From positions 5,687,765-5,751,764 of the forward strand of contig NC_057767.1 in NCBI RefSeq assembly GCF_010389155.1: DNA of 64,000 bases. Reading direction: 5' to 3'. The notes beneath the pieces are model-generated. The model was not told the origin of the DNA. It searched no databases and saw only the letters and a program-made list of their open reading frames with translations. How positions within the stretch are numbered: position 1 is the first letter of the stretch; every line of letters begins with the position of its first letter. Of the stretch, positions 21,722-34,010 are shown piece by piece. Source of the DNA: Erigeron canadensis. Its lineage: Eukaryota > Streptophyta > Magnoliopsida > Asterales > Asteraceae. A program made the translations under genes and the position numbers.

Positions 21722-24700
21722 TTAAACTCCGGTCATAATCATAGTTACACAAAATCCTTGAAGACTTTACACTGTCTAATGTTACGTTAAGTTTTTTTTT
21801 CAATAGCATTATAATCTTACGCTACTCTTATTCTATTTAATACACCAAATTAACAAACATCATTATCAAAAATTGAACTTTAATCTTTATTTTAGTATGT
21901 CAAAGCGTTTATTAGAAGCTGTCTTATGCATAGACTCGTCCTCAGGAGGACTAGTCATAATCAGCTCCACATCAGTAAAAAATCATCCAAGGAATAATTC
22001 TCTTAAATACCACCATATACTAAGGCTAGTCTTGTACCCACCTTTTATTTAATTATACACTTACAAAATAAAAAAAAGTAATAAAAGAAAAAAGAAAAAG
22101 AAAAAATGCATGCTTAAACATTCGTCTATGGGGGAATAAGTGGGGAAGGACGAATCAAAAGACAAGTGCAACCCCGTAGTGTTTAATGGAGGTCCAAAGA
22201 ATAGTGAGGGACGAAGACATTAGAGTATAAGACAGCTTCTTATCGACCTATTGATATAGTGCTACACTAAATTTAGACAAACTTTTATCTCCTTTGTAAA
22301 AGTTTCAGCCAAGTGCTGTCGCAAAAAGCCTTTCCATTATTTTATTTTCTTTGTAATGTAAATATTTATTATATTTGTTAATGTACGAAAAAGAATCCTT
22401 GCTATTTTATTGTTTTCCATACTATCTAGTATTTATATCTATCTTATCTTAATTTTATCTTAATATATATTAAAAGATAATTGATCTAACATCAATTGAT
22501 CAATCACAACACTCAATTTCTCAAAATTAATATGTTTAAATTTATTTACAATTTTTTATTTTTAATCACCAATTTACACTTTTAACCCAAATTAAAAATA
22601 ATTAATTTATATTTTTTTGTTTTTCATCAGCAATTTACACTTCTAACCTAATTTTTAAAAAATAATATTTTATTACATCTATCTAACAATAAAATAATGC
22701 TAAAAAATAGAGATGTTACAATGTTTTGATTAATACGAATTAATATTTATATCACTACTTTATTTTGAGTTATTAATTTTAATATTGTCGTTATTAGTAA
22801 TCAAATTATATTTACGATACAGATTCTTATTTCATAAAGAGCCTTACAAATAAAATCACAACATACATATATTTTTACAATTTAACGTATACAAATTCTA
22901 ATTTACATTTAAATATCTTAATTCCTTTTGAAGTATATTTTTACATTTAACGTATAATATAATATAATAGTTATGCCATGTTGTTTTTACGAAAAATCGT
23001 AATAACCAATTTCAAGCGTTTTTAATGTTCTCATAAAGAGGTCTCATCTTCAAAATCAATAACTAAACATTTTGGGTGATCATAAAAAAGGTTTGGAAAT
23101 TATCATCAAACTATCTTAATTACACTACATACATTTGAGTTAACAATTCGTTCTTAAAACAAGAAAACCCCATTTGTTTAACTAGAATAGTTCTAAAATT
23201 TTTCAGACATCCTTGAACGGATCTCAATCTAGCTCCATAATGTTGGTGTCTGAGTAGAAAAGTAAACATTGGGCTTGAAAAGCTTCTGCTCGACTGGTCG
23301 AGTTCCATCAGACACATATATAAGATATATGATATTTGCATTTAAGTTGAAGCCAACCGAAACATATTCGAAAGATTTATGACCTTTCAAAGATTTTGAC
23401 CAAACCAAGGAAAAGGATGGGCCTGGGCCTAACTAATCAATCAAATGAAACCCAACTGGCGTTGCTTATTTATTTATTTTAAATTTTTAATAAACCCTTC
23501 AAATCAAAAAAAAAAAATTACTTAACTAGATTATTTTCCCACGTAATACGCGAGATAAACATAATAAATTTTAAAACTAATATAATTATTAGTTGTAGAT
23601 AAGACTGTCAAAATATAAATGTATTATTATTTAAATTTTTATTTGCTTCAAAAATAGCTAGTCAGATATATAATTTTTTGTATAATGACAATGTAATGTT
23701 AAATACATCTAATATTGTTGAAGATATTATTATTCAAAAATTTTTGTTAGTGTAGTTTGGTTGTCTAATATGATTGTATAATATGGTTGTTATATATTTG
23801 TATAATGACGATATAAAATTAAATATAAACACAACATTTTATTTAGTGCAATGATTAAATTTCAAACTAACTCACTTTGATGGGTTGGCCACCATAACAC
23901 CATTGAGAGCATGTTGTTTCGAGGGACACATGTTCAATTTTTGTCATAGATAAGACTGATAATGGTAGCTAATCATATATGTAAAAAACTCAACATTGAG
24001 GTTTCGTAGGTACCAATTCGGTACATGGGATCAAAGAGTTCTCATTGATTTACCCTTTTTCCTTAAATGAAATGTCAAAAAATATATTATCTTCTTATTT
24101 ATATAAATCAAATACCCAATTATAAATCTTAAACTATAATATGTATCTATTTAATAAAATAACATATTTATTTTATGTGTTTTGTTAGTACTTCCAATAA
24201 TAAATTAGATAATCTAACTTCCAAGTTTATGTGTTTTGTTTGAGTATTTTTTTCGTATTTAATAGCTCTTTTTTTCTTTTTTTTTGTAATAATTTGTAAA
24301 AATATAAAAAGTAATTGTTCCTGCATTCAAATTTAAATATCCGTAAGAAATTTAACTAAGTTTTTATAGTTATCTTTATAATTATCTTTATAAGTTTTTA
24401 TTATCTTTATAACAAAATTTAATATAAATATATTAGGTTTATAAAAGTAATTGTACTATTATCCTTTTTTTAAGTCTTTTTTAATAATTGTCATGACACA
24501 AATATGAAAAATAAAACATATAAAAATATAATCTTTATAGGCAGCGTTTTAAGGTCGCTAGGTTGTGAGGAATAATTCCTCGATATGACTAAAGGATTCC
24601 TAGACATTTACCTTTTTTTTTATTCTAATTGAAATATTTGGAATATGTTTGATCTAAAAATAAGATATTACTTTTAAAAATGTAAAATAATAATGTAATA

Positions 24701-25249
24701 TCACCCTGTGTAACAATAAATCAAATAAAATGATAGTAGCCTATTATGATTTTATTTTAATATTCAAATATCGCTAAGTATGTCACAATCTACAACTTTG
24801 ATTGGCATATATGATTTTGTAATATTCAAATATCGTTATGTATGTCACACTAAACAATTTCGATGAACATATTTTTAAAAATACTTCACTATAAAATTCA
24901 AAGTTCTATAATATATATCAAATTTTTTATTACTAAAAATTTGTAAACTAAATTTTAAATCATAATAAAGTAATATCTAATATTGATTAAGTTGTAAGCT
25001 CGTGTATTAGACACGGGCCTAAGATCTAGTATATATCAAGTATCTAATCTAATCTCTCTATATATAACTAAGAGATGATATGTTTTATCCTAGGTATCAT
25101 TTTTAGTTTTTTGTCACATTGGATTTTTATTGTTTCTATCAGTTAGAATCTGACAGTTTTTTATATTATCATAAATTATAAATAATAATGTAACTATCAG
25201 TTATTGTATTTTTTTTATATGTTCTTAGTTATCATGCACAACGTGTGAA
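21722..25249. other. AT-rich intergenic sequence with Helitron ends
   Basis: No gene was found in this 3.5 kb. It holds a minus-strand Helitron 3' end at 23526-23554 (ACTAG, then CCCACGTAATACGCGAG), a plus-strand Helitron 3' end at 24999-25029, and a weak SINE-like stretch at 23880-24060 (GTTGGCCACCATAACACC, later ACATGTTCAATT). The minus-strand ORF at 23120-23341 has no recognisable domain. Confidence 0.5.
24999..25029 (+). other. Helitron 3' terminus
   Basis: A 7-bp stem (CTCGTGT / ACACGGG, loop ATTAG) followed eight bases later by CTAG and T. A TC-type start candidate lies near 22457 (TCTTAATATATATTAAAAG) but the link is unproven. Confidence 0.55.
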
Positions 25250-25258
25250 TTTAATCTA

Positions 25259-26738
25259 GGGCTTTTTACTTGGAAAATAGTTCAACTTGTCACTTTTTAC
25301 TTTATTGGGGTCAAAACAAAAATTTGTCCTATTGTGAGAAAAAAACCGGCTAAAACGCCTTTATTGGGTATTCCATCGAATACCAGGTTTCCAGTCAATT
25401 TTTAGTTTTATTTTCATTTTAATTTATTTTTATAATTTATATTATAAAAAACAACCCAGAAAAACATCCTCTGGGAAATACAAAATCAAAATACATACTT
25501 TTTTTAATTCCTCTTCTCTACGTATACAAGATCAAAGCCAACATATCTATATTTCATCCAAAAATATTTAAAACCCCTAGATCTGTTAGTTTTCATTTTC
25601 TCCAAGCATATAAATTCGAGCCTTTCCCTTTTCAAAAGGATGATTACAAATCTTGGTGTAATCTATGTGTAACTCTTTTCCTTCCCTGTCTGGTTCCTCG
25701 CAAAACTGGGGGTAATCTTTGATAAATCCATAAGATACCCATGTTCATATTTGTTTAAAAAAATGAAAAAGAAAGAAAATCAACAAAAATCTTCCATGAC
25801 TTCTCTCTTCAATATCTTCTTTGTTGTTCATCAAATTGATCTGAAAATTGTCAGGTTGTACCCACGATTGTACTCTGAACAGAATCATGTTTTCAATTTT
25901 CTGATCGGACGAGTTTTAGTGACGGTTAACTTTTCCGGTGACTGTTGAGTTTTCCGGCGAATGTTATAATTGATTTTTGTTGGCTAAGGGTTATGCGGAT
26001 TGAGAAAGTGAGAACTTTGATCCAAATTTTAAGTCATAACTCGAAGAAACAACAAAGTTATCGTAAGTTTAATTTTTCCGGCGAGATTAAGAATTTTCCG
26101 GCGAGTCTCAATCGGATTAATTTATGTTTAGGGTTTGTTTGCGGTTTGATTCTGAGCGTTTTGGTGTTAATCTCGTTTTCTAATTCGAAGTAATGAAGAA
26201 GTAATCTGGATTGTAAGTTTCCCGGCGAGGTGGTTACATTTTCGGCCGCCGTGTTCTTCATCTTTTCTGCAGCAAATTAGTACCACTTGCGTTTTCTAAT
26301 TTATGTATGCCTTCTTTGTGATGTAGATGGAGTTGGAAATATTGGTTCATAAAATTGAAGAACATGCTTGGTATGTGTTTAACAGCTGGAACTCTATGAA
26401 GTCAAAACAGTCGACACATGTTTTTTGGAACATCTGAAACATCATAATGAAGTTCAAACTTTATAACTACAATGGCTTACAAAATTGCGTTATCTGAATC
26501 TGTTAGTGAGATGTCGGGATGAAGTTTTATGATGATGATGATATAGATTGATTAAGTGGGGTCTTGTTGACACATGGTTGCCAGGTATCTGTTTACTGGC
26601 TCCATGTTATGTCTTAGCCAGTAAAAACCCAACAAAGGTGTTTTAGCCGGTTTTTTTCCTCACAATAGGATAAATTTTTGTTTTGACCCCAATAGAGTAA
26701 AAAGTGACAAGTTGAAGTATTTTCCAAGTAAAAAGTCC
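25259..26738. mobile_element. Mutator-like element (non-autonomous), family B copy 1
   Basis: Exact 9-bp TSD TTTAATCTA at 25250-25258 and 26739-26747. TIRs of about 110 bp start GGGCTTTTTACTTGG and end CCAAGTAAAAAGTCC, and contain AACTTGTCAC and the AAAACCGGCTAAAA word. The interior looks like a captured 5' gene region. TTTTCCGGCGA recurs several times (25930-26225), and an ORF ending at 26193 codes a strongly hydrophobic segment (LCLGFVCGLILSVLVLISF), like a signal anchor. The source gene is not identified and there is no transposase. Confidence 0.9.
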
Positions 26739-26747
26739 TTTAATCTA

Positions 26748-28920
26748 CTATCTACTATCTAATATAGTGAATGACATGCTTTTTCTTTTATTAATAATAA
26801 ATAAATAGTTATTTATATCAATTAAATAATAAATAAATAATCTAAAAAACTTTAATGTATATAATATAATTTATATAATATAATTATAAATGATTTGATA
26901 GTACAATTACCATATGAACTTATATTGCAGTAATATATATGTTTACACTTTACACATTACACTGATCGATCGATCTGTGGCTTCCTTGGTGATTTTTTAA
27001 TAATAGTATTATTATTATGATGTTATTATTTATGGTTTATTAATATAATTAAGAAGGGTATGTTTTGATAAAAACATATAAAGTATAAGTATTATATTGT
27101 AATTAATCAAAAATGAAATAATTAAATTTGATCTAATGACTCTAAATCAAAGATATAATTCATCCAAAGGTTTCTTTTTTCCCGCGTAATACGCGAGATA
27201 AACATATTAAGTTTTTGTAATTACATAATTACTTGTTATAGATCAAAATAAAATGTTGAAACATGATGATATTACCATTCAAGTAATGTTTTGTATCGAA
27301 GATGATTATTAATGTTGAAACATGATGATATTACCATTCAAGTAATGTTTTGTATCGAAGATGATTATTAGGATATGTATGTTATGTCTTTATCTGACTC
27401 GCTCAAAATATCCTAGCCAGCGTATGCTTGTTGAATTGAAGGCAAAGTAAAGTTTTCAAAAATTATATTATCTTATATTTGTACAAAATCGTATATCAAG
27501 TTTTTAACTTTAAAAGAAATTAAATATTTTATATTTACTTATTTGTCATTCAAATTTTTAAAAATTGTTACCACATGTGTTACATATGTTCGCACAACTC
27601 TAACCACTATCAATAATAATAATAACAACAATAATAATAGCCCAGTAGCCACCGCCCCCTTCACAAGGGTACTAGGAGTCTATATGACGCGGGCTCGAAT
27701 CTGGGCGCAACCCAAATATTTGTTATTCCTACCTACACCCTGGGGAGTTATAGAAAGTAATAACTCAATATGGTTATTAATTATGAAAATCAATTCTTAC
27801 ATTTTGTAATTATAGAAAGTAATAATTTTAAAGATATAATTATAGAAAATAAATATAAAGTTTTATATTACACTTTTTAAAATCATTTTTTGATTTTTTT
27901 TTATATAATTCTATTTCCTTATCTTTTATGACAAAGCACATTTTATTAATTTATGAATTTATATCATATTTTTATCTTATATATAACATAATAAATATTG
28001 GGTTTCGGTATTTAGTTTACATCGTTAATATCGTATGATATTTAGATAAAAGATATTACCGATATGTATATGTTGTTTAAAATAATCAAAAAAAATAAAA
28101 TATTGTAAAAGTGACAAGATCTCAATTTTCAACATCTTTTATCTATGTTTATTAAATTATGATATTATAAAACTTTAGCATGTCATCAAGTATCTTCAAT
28201 ATATAAAAATTTAACAGGTAATATTTACATTTAACTTTATACAGTCATAAAAAATATAATTAACACATATATCCTACTAATAAATTTTGATACAAAACAT
28301 TTTTAAAATTAATACCATCATCAAATTTCAACATGTCTTATTTATTATAACGTCAACTTAAGATGTTTAAATCGCGCATTGGACGTGAAATAATCTAATA
28401 ATAGTTATAAAAATATCATCTTTTATCAAACTTCTTAAAAGTCTAAAAGATATATGATAATTAAATAAACATCTCTATCTCTAAATATATATAAAAGAAA
28501 AACATTAATTACAAAATGAAAAAATTTGGACCTTTGAATGAAGATCAACTTTTAATTAGAACCACTTGATCAAAACGCTGATGTCACACACGTTTTATAC
28601 CTTTTTTAAATTTAATTTAATTTTAATAAATTTAAATATAGTCACTAATTATAGAAAGTAATTAATTTAATGATATAATTAAGAAAAAGCATTCCTAAAC
28701 TTTATATTATATTTTAAAACAACTTTTTTGTTTTTTTATAGCTGTCAAATTATAATTTTATATATGGCTTTATCATTTAACGTAATAAATACTGGTTATA
28801 GTTATAAGTATTTTTTACATCATTAATATCTTATAATATTTAAATAAAAGATATTTCTGATCTATATATGGTGTCTAAAATAATAACAAAATAAAAAAAT
28901 TAAAAAAATGACAACATCAC
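26748..28920. other. AT-rich intergenic sequence
   Basis: No gene seen. Features are a 59-bp tandem duplication at 27252-27369, a Helitron-like CCCGCGTAATACGCGAG word at 27181-27197, a SINE-like patch at 27640-27730 (CGGGCTCGAATCTGGG resembles box B) and a possible Helitron start near 28487. Confidence 0.5.
27252..27369 (+). repeat. 59-bp perfect tandem duplication
   Basis: Positions 27252-27310 and 27311-27369 are identical, beginning AATGTTGAAACATGATGATA. Confidence 0.95.
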
Positions 28921-28938
28921 CGTTATTCAACATCTTTT

Positions 28939-29216
28939 TTTTAACAGCATTGGTGATTGGACTCAGCGGCATGTCTCTTCATCGTCCGGTAGAGATCGAC
29001 CACGTTATCAGCACAGTCAATCCGAGGGCATGACTGACTGTGGAAGTCCCACTACCATTTTGGAGGAAGCCAACTAAATGCTATAGAAAACCCCCATGTT
29101 CCACCTCATTGGCAATGACTTTCCAATATGCCTTTTAAATGTTTCGAATTCGTGACCAACATTTAACTGAAAGACATAATACACATTAAATGTACAGCTG
29201 GGCTAAATTTCAAGAA
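28939..29216 (-). mobile_element. SINE on the minus strand, with 18-bp TSD
   Basis: Flanked by the exact 18-bp repeat CGTTATTCAACATCTTTT at 28921-28938 and 29217-29234. On the minus strand it starts near TTAGCCCAGCTG (box A), has GAATTCGAAAC (box B) and ends in a short A-run (poly-T at 28935-28942). The body is about 278 bp and not obviously related to the SINE family at 21341 and 40111. Confidence 0.85.
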
Positions 29217-29910
29217 CGTTATTCAACATCTTTTATTTATATTGTTAGACTAATAAAATGATACAAATATAATATAAAGATTAGGTATGTGGAGATTTGA
29301 TTACTTGAATCACTGTTTCCGTTCTTTATATTTATATCATGCAAATTTTATAATATGTATTTTAAATTTATTTAATTATACGTAAACAAATATAGCATTA
29401 TTGTTTTTCAATATGACAATACCTTTTATTTACAATTTGTCAATATAAAATAGAATGAAACATTAGTATCTCATTAGTTGTGTATGTTTCCGCGTATTAG
29501 GCGAAATATAATCAAAGTTATCTATAAGAAAATAACTTTGTAACCCACTAAGTATTTAAAATGATAAAACAAAAGATACATACCTCACGACGTGCATGGA
29601 TAAACAATCGTAATATATCAAATTAAATTAGTTTTGGATTATGTGTTTTTAACTTAGGAACATCGAATTTTAAATTTAATTCTTCCATAAATAGTTAGCA
29701 AAATTACGTTACCAAAAATATGCATAATATTTACAATACAAAGAAGGTATTTTTTAACTAATCATATAAAGTAAAAGTATTAATATTGTCATTTAAAAAG
29801 GATGAAATAATTAAATTTAATCTAATGGTTCAAAACTAAAGATAAAATTCATTCAAGGGTCCGTGTTTGTTTAGGAATAAACTTAGGACTTTGTTATATA
29901 TATATATATA

Positions 29911-30548
29911 GAGGAAAGTTATTTTTAGTACAAGGGTTTAAAAAAGTACAAAAAGTACAAGGTATTTCCTCATTTTTCTTCCTTCTTCCTTCCATCTCCG
30001 ACCACCACCACCATGATCATCTCCGACCACCACCATGATCCTCCGGCGACGGCGACCATCTCCGGCGAGAGTTACACATGTGTAAGTACAAATTTTTTTT
30101 TATAGCATTTTAGGGTCTAAAATTTCTAGGTTTTTTCCTTCGCGAGACAATCACCACCAGCCACCATCATCTCCGACTACCCCAACCACGGCGCCGGCGC
30201 CGGCATCAAGGGCTTCGCCCGTACCATAGAAAACCGTCACCATCTCTTGGATCGCCGCCCATCAAATCCATACGATTCCCATATGCGTCCCTTGACGGTC
30301 AGCTTAGAACGGATGAGGGTCTTTGGCTCGTACCGTATCCACCCGAAAACGAACTTGATTCTCGCCGGAAAGTTAACTTACACATGTGTAAGTTGTAGTT
30401 ACACATGTGTAAGTCTCGCCGGAGATGGTCGCCGTCGCCAGAGAATCATGGTGGTGGTCAGAGATGGAAGGAACAAGCATGTGTAAGTTAACTTAGACAT
30501 GTACTTTTTGTACTTTTTTAAATGCTTGTACTATAAATAACCCACCCC
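29911..30548. mobile_element. TIR element in a TA-repeat target
   Basis: Inverted ends of about 50 bp: AGTTATTTTTAGTACAAGG on the left mirrors CTTGTACTATAAATAAC on the right, both with AAAAAGTACAAAAAGTAC. TA runs lie on both sides. The interior has repeated CCACCACCATGATC, TCTCCGGCGA and TTACACATGTGTAAGT words. The ORF at 30247-30486 shows no domain and is not called. Confidence 0.7.
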
Positions 30549-30571
30549 TATATATATATATATATATATAT

Positions 30572-30746
30572 GGGGGAAGGGAATATGAGTTTGTTAGGCA
30601 CCCAAGTTGGGTGGAAAACCCCTCACATACCTTTTTTAAAAGATAAAAAACATGGGGCCCAAGTATTTATTCAAAATATTAAAAAATTAGTATGTGATGG
30701 TTTTTCACCCAAGTTAGATGCATAACAGTCACATACTCACTTTTCC
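30572..30746. mobile_element. Small TIR element (AAGTTGGGTG family)
   Basis: A 175-bp element between TA runs with about 55-bp imperfect inverted repeats (GCACCCAAGTTGGGTGGAAA and its partner TTTTTCACCCAAGTTAGATGC). Same family as 19822-20000. Confidence 0.7.
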
Positions 30747-30907
30747 ATATATATATATATATATATAGTGGTATATAGGAAAATGATTGATTCTTCTAAG
30801 TAAATAGGCTAAAAATCCTCCTAATCACTAGATAATGAGTGGATTACACATGTTATATGTCTATGGTATTAGGAGATGTTTTTTGCCGATTACACCCTTG
30901 CCCCTAA

Positions 30908-31115
30908 TGAATGTTTGGAATTGGTTATTATTATTAAATTTTGCATTTAAAAACTACATTTTGAAAAAGCATATCTCAACATGTTAATTTTTTCAAAACT
31001 GTGTTTTATCTGTGAAAACGCAAATAACTTGTTTTGCCAAACACTTTTTCCATCAATTGCGTTATTGAAATATAATAATCAGATAATCTATTTAAAACTT
31101 AATATCAAACATCCT
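30908..31115. mobile_element. hAT-like MITE (GGGTGTTTG family), copy 2
   Basis: Diverged ends GAATGTTTGG and CAAACATCC, with AAAACGCAAATAAC inside. Opposite orientation to the copies at 16797 and 31303. The ORF at 30981-31202 overlaps it by chance. Confidence 0.5.
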
Positions 31116-31302
31116 CTTAATTGTCATGTCAACTTTTTAAACTACTTGCTTGATATTCTATACGAACACAACATGAATATTGAATTCTTAATCTATTTTT
31201 GATACATGTATACTTCTGTATCCATACTATTATATAAAGACACTCTTGTTTAAAAGCTATGAAAAATAAAGATGTGAAATGATCATCCTATCCTTATATT
31301 CT

Positions 31303-31502
31303 AGTGTTTGGGATTACATTTTGAGGTTATTATTACGTTTGTAAAATACGAATAATATAAAAAAAGTGTTTGGATTAAAATGTGTTATCTGCTAAGAAAA
31401 CACAATTTTAGAGAAACATGTACATACATATTTTTTCTAATACACAGTTTTGAAAACGAAAAAACTAATTTTTTTTGTGAAAACGCAACACCAAACACCC
31501 CC
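31303..31502. mobile_element. hAT-like MITE (GGGTGTTTG family), copy 3
   Basis: Ends AGTGTTTGGG and CCAAACACCCCC. Interior parallel to copy 1 (ATTATTACGTTTGTAAAA, GAAAACGCAA). Confidence 0.6.
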
Positions 31503-31561
31503 TAATATATCTTCATTATTCACTTAAATCAGTTATCTTTAAATCGATTACCACCAACACT

Positions 31562-32291
31562 CATGGGCGGTTCCACACTGGGGGCAATGGGGCAACTGCC
31601 CCATTCCAATTTTTGTACAATGTAATTTTTTAAGGTATATTTGAAATAAATGAATAGAAAATACAACAAATGTCACCTTTGTTGTCATAAACTTATTTTT
31701 TGGAAGTACGTTACTTATGTTGGAAACATTAGTTTTAAGGTAAATTCTCTATTGGTAAAGTACAAAATCTTGAGTTCTTTTAATTTTTAATAAAGTAAAA
31801 AAAAAAAGAGTTTGAAAAGGGTTGGAGATTCCCTTAAGTTAAAGGTTATTTGAAGGGTAAAGTTTGAGGGTTAATCTAGAAAGTATTTTCTTTGTTTGGG
31901 TAATATATTATACATTAATATCGTATATCTGTATGTGAAAATGTTATATTTTTTCTTCAAGTTATTAATGTAATAGTCATCACAATAGTCATGTAGAAAA
32001 TATATGTACATGCTAATTTGTATATCATTGCTTCAAAATTGTAAAGACCAATGTTCATGTAAAAGATATATATTTCCATAACTGGCACTCACCTGTGCTA
32101 AACTCGACCTTCTCAACACTGATCGTTGATAATTTGACTAAACCCGACGTTAACGAAATTGTTTTAGGAGTCCATTTTTTCAACTTACGGGTCATGGCCT
32201 TTTTTTTTTATCCCTCAAGATAGATCTAACAAATGTAATAAACGACTCTTAAATTTGTCCCCTTCAAAAAAATACTCAGGCTCCGTCCCTG
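31562..32291. mobile_element. hAT-like non-autonomous element
   Basis: Ends CATGGGCGGTTCC and GGCTCCGTCCCTG, a diverged form of the CAGTGGCGGAGCC terminus common in plant hAT elements. The exact 8-bp repeat CCAACACT at 31554-31561 and 32292-32299 is its TSD. No transposase ORF. Confidence 0.75.
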
Positions 32292-32305
32292 CCAACACTC
32301 GTCGC

Positions 32306-33127
32306 TAGGGGTGTTCATCAAACCATCAAACCTTCAAAACCGGACCAAACCGAGGTACTTGGATTGGTTTGGTCGGATTGAGTTGTTAAAGCCTGGTCTG
32401 ACGTTTTAATTTTTGAAAAACCGGGTTCCTTGGTCCGGTTACGGTTTGAGCAAAACGTAAACCGTCAAAAACCGGACCGGACCAAAAGATATATATGTAT
32501 ATATATAATATATTTACTTTACATATTTATCAACTTTTACCGAAGATATTCTACTTACATATTTTAGTATTATGCGCAATATATTATCAGGTATTTTAGT
32601 TCATATATATTATAAAAAAAAAATTTTGGTAGACAATTATAAGATATTCTAATAAACATTTATTTATATTATATAAATATACTTTTTCTTTCATTCTTTC
32701 CTATTTTTAGTTTATCCTTTTATTTTTTTCATCTTCATTACTCCACTATTTTCCACTCAAAGATCAAAATTATAAGACTCGAGTCCTTCATCACCTTTAA
32801 TATTTCATATTTTGTGAGTATAAAACACAATATAATTGTAACTTTATTAGTGTTTTTATTAATAATATTAAGATCATTGTGTTCGTGATATTTATTTGAG
32901 TAATAAAAGAAAGAAAAAAATATATATATACGGAATATATATGCATAAAATTATTTGGGGATAAAAATAAAATAAAAAAAGAAATCACAAAACCGTTGAA
33001 TCGGTAAAACCGGACCGGCTTACATGGTTTGGTTTGGTCCGGTTTGGTTTGAAATAAGTTGAAACCGCGAATCCTGATTTGGTTTGAGATTTAATCAAAG
33101 GACCAAACCGGACCACGAACACCCCTA
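32306..33127. mobile_element. hAT-like non-autonomous element with 8-bp TSD
   Basis: Ends TAGGGGTGTTCATC and CGAACACCCCTA, flanked by the exact 8-bp repeat CTCGTCGC (32298-32305 and 33128-33135). The inner ends are rich in AAACCGGACC / GGTCCGGTTT words in both orientations. The centre is AT-rich. No transposase; the ORF at 32797-32988 is spurious. Confidence 0.9.
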
Positions 33128-33135
33128 CTCGTCGC

Positions 33136-33750
33136 CGCCATCATCACCACTCGCCGCATCACCACCTGTCACCACCACCATCACATTCCTTTGAGGGAAC
33201 AACCTCATATTTACTTCCCCACATATTAATTATTCATTTGAGGAAAGAACGAATATGTTATTGGTATGGGTAAAAAAAAATTTGTTTAGTTTGCCGATAA
33301 AATATCTATTGTTAATTTGTTATCCATACTTCCATAGTAACATTTTTTGGGTGAATTTTTTTTTAACAAAAATAGAATGAATAAAATAAAAATAAAATAA
33401 AAATGGAAAGGAAAAAAAAGTTTGTCCATTTTGTCACTTATATCTTAAACCATGGTGAATTGGGTCTTCCCCTCCCCACATAGTCCCCTGTAAATGGGAG
33501 GGGATCCCCTCAAGTTAGAAGTATATGAGTAAAGTTGGAGAATTATTGACCATTGGATTAAAATCAATGGTTAAAATTAAGGTTATTCAAACACTGTCAA
33601 AACATACATCTCTTGATCTCTACTTGATTCAAGAACCTGAGTAACACTGACCCTATATACCAGTCATCTCTTACACAGATTGCACATATAGTGTATTACA
33701 TTAGTATACTCAAGAACACAGTTTATGACCTTCATACAACATGAGAAAGT
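33136..33750. other. Intergenic sequence
   Basis: A short CCACCATCACC-rich stretch to about 33180, then AT-rich sequence. 33590-33750 is probably the former 3' untranslated region of the helicase pseudogene. No gene seen. Confidence 0.5.
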
Positions 33751-34010
33751 TCATGGACATATTACATATATTTCACCTTTATATCCCCCGCGACCAAAGT
33801 AATTCCTTCGGGAGCTAGCAATATGTTGGATTTTCTGATTCCCCAAATTTGGACAATCTTTAATCCTGTTGTGACACAGTCCTTGACATCGCTTTGCATT
33901 AGTTATTCCATCCAGATCTTCCATCGGGTTGTCGTTTAGTTCAACCAAAACAGGCAGAATCTTTTGTTTTCCCTCTTGTAACAAACGTGGCAAGTCAATA
34001 AGTATTGAAT
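33751..34010 (-). pseudogene. Fragment of DEAD-box RNA helicase 35 / DDX41 C-terminus
   Basis: The minus strand reads ILIDLPRLLQEGKQKILPVL, then VELNDNPMED, NRIKDCPNL, ASSRRNYFGRGGYKGEI. This follows the end of plant DDX41-type helicases (RH35): the LLQEAKQRIPPVLAELNDPMED segment, a CCHC knuckle before RDCPKL, and the terminal SRKDYFGSGGYRGEI. Here the knuckle is damaged, because the first Cys-x2-Cys pair is not preserved, and the frame runs six codons past the normal end. Upstream of about 34010 the frame meets a stop and no helicase core is found within 1.3 kb. DDX41 proteins act in splicing; this piece should be inert. The family match is from memory of the motif, not from a search. Confidence 0.7.

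Noticed and set aside
30247..30486. 79-codon ORF in the TIR element at 29911-30548
   Set aside because: Built from repeated TTACACATGTGTAAGT and GCCGGAGATGG words; no domain and contained within a non-autonomous element.
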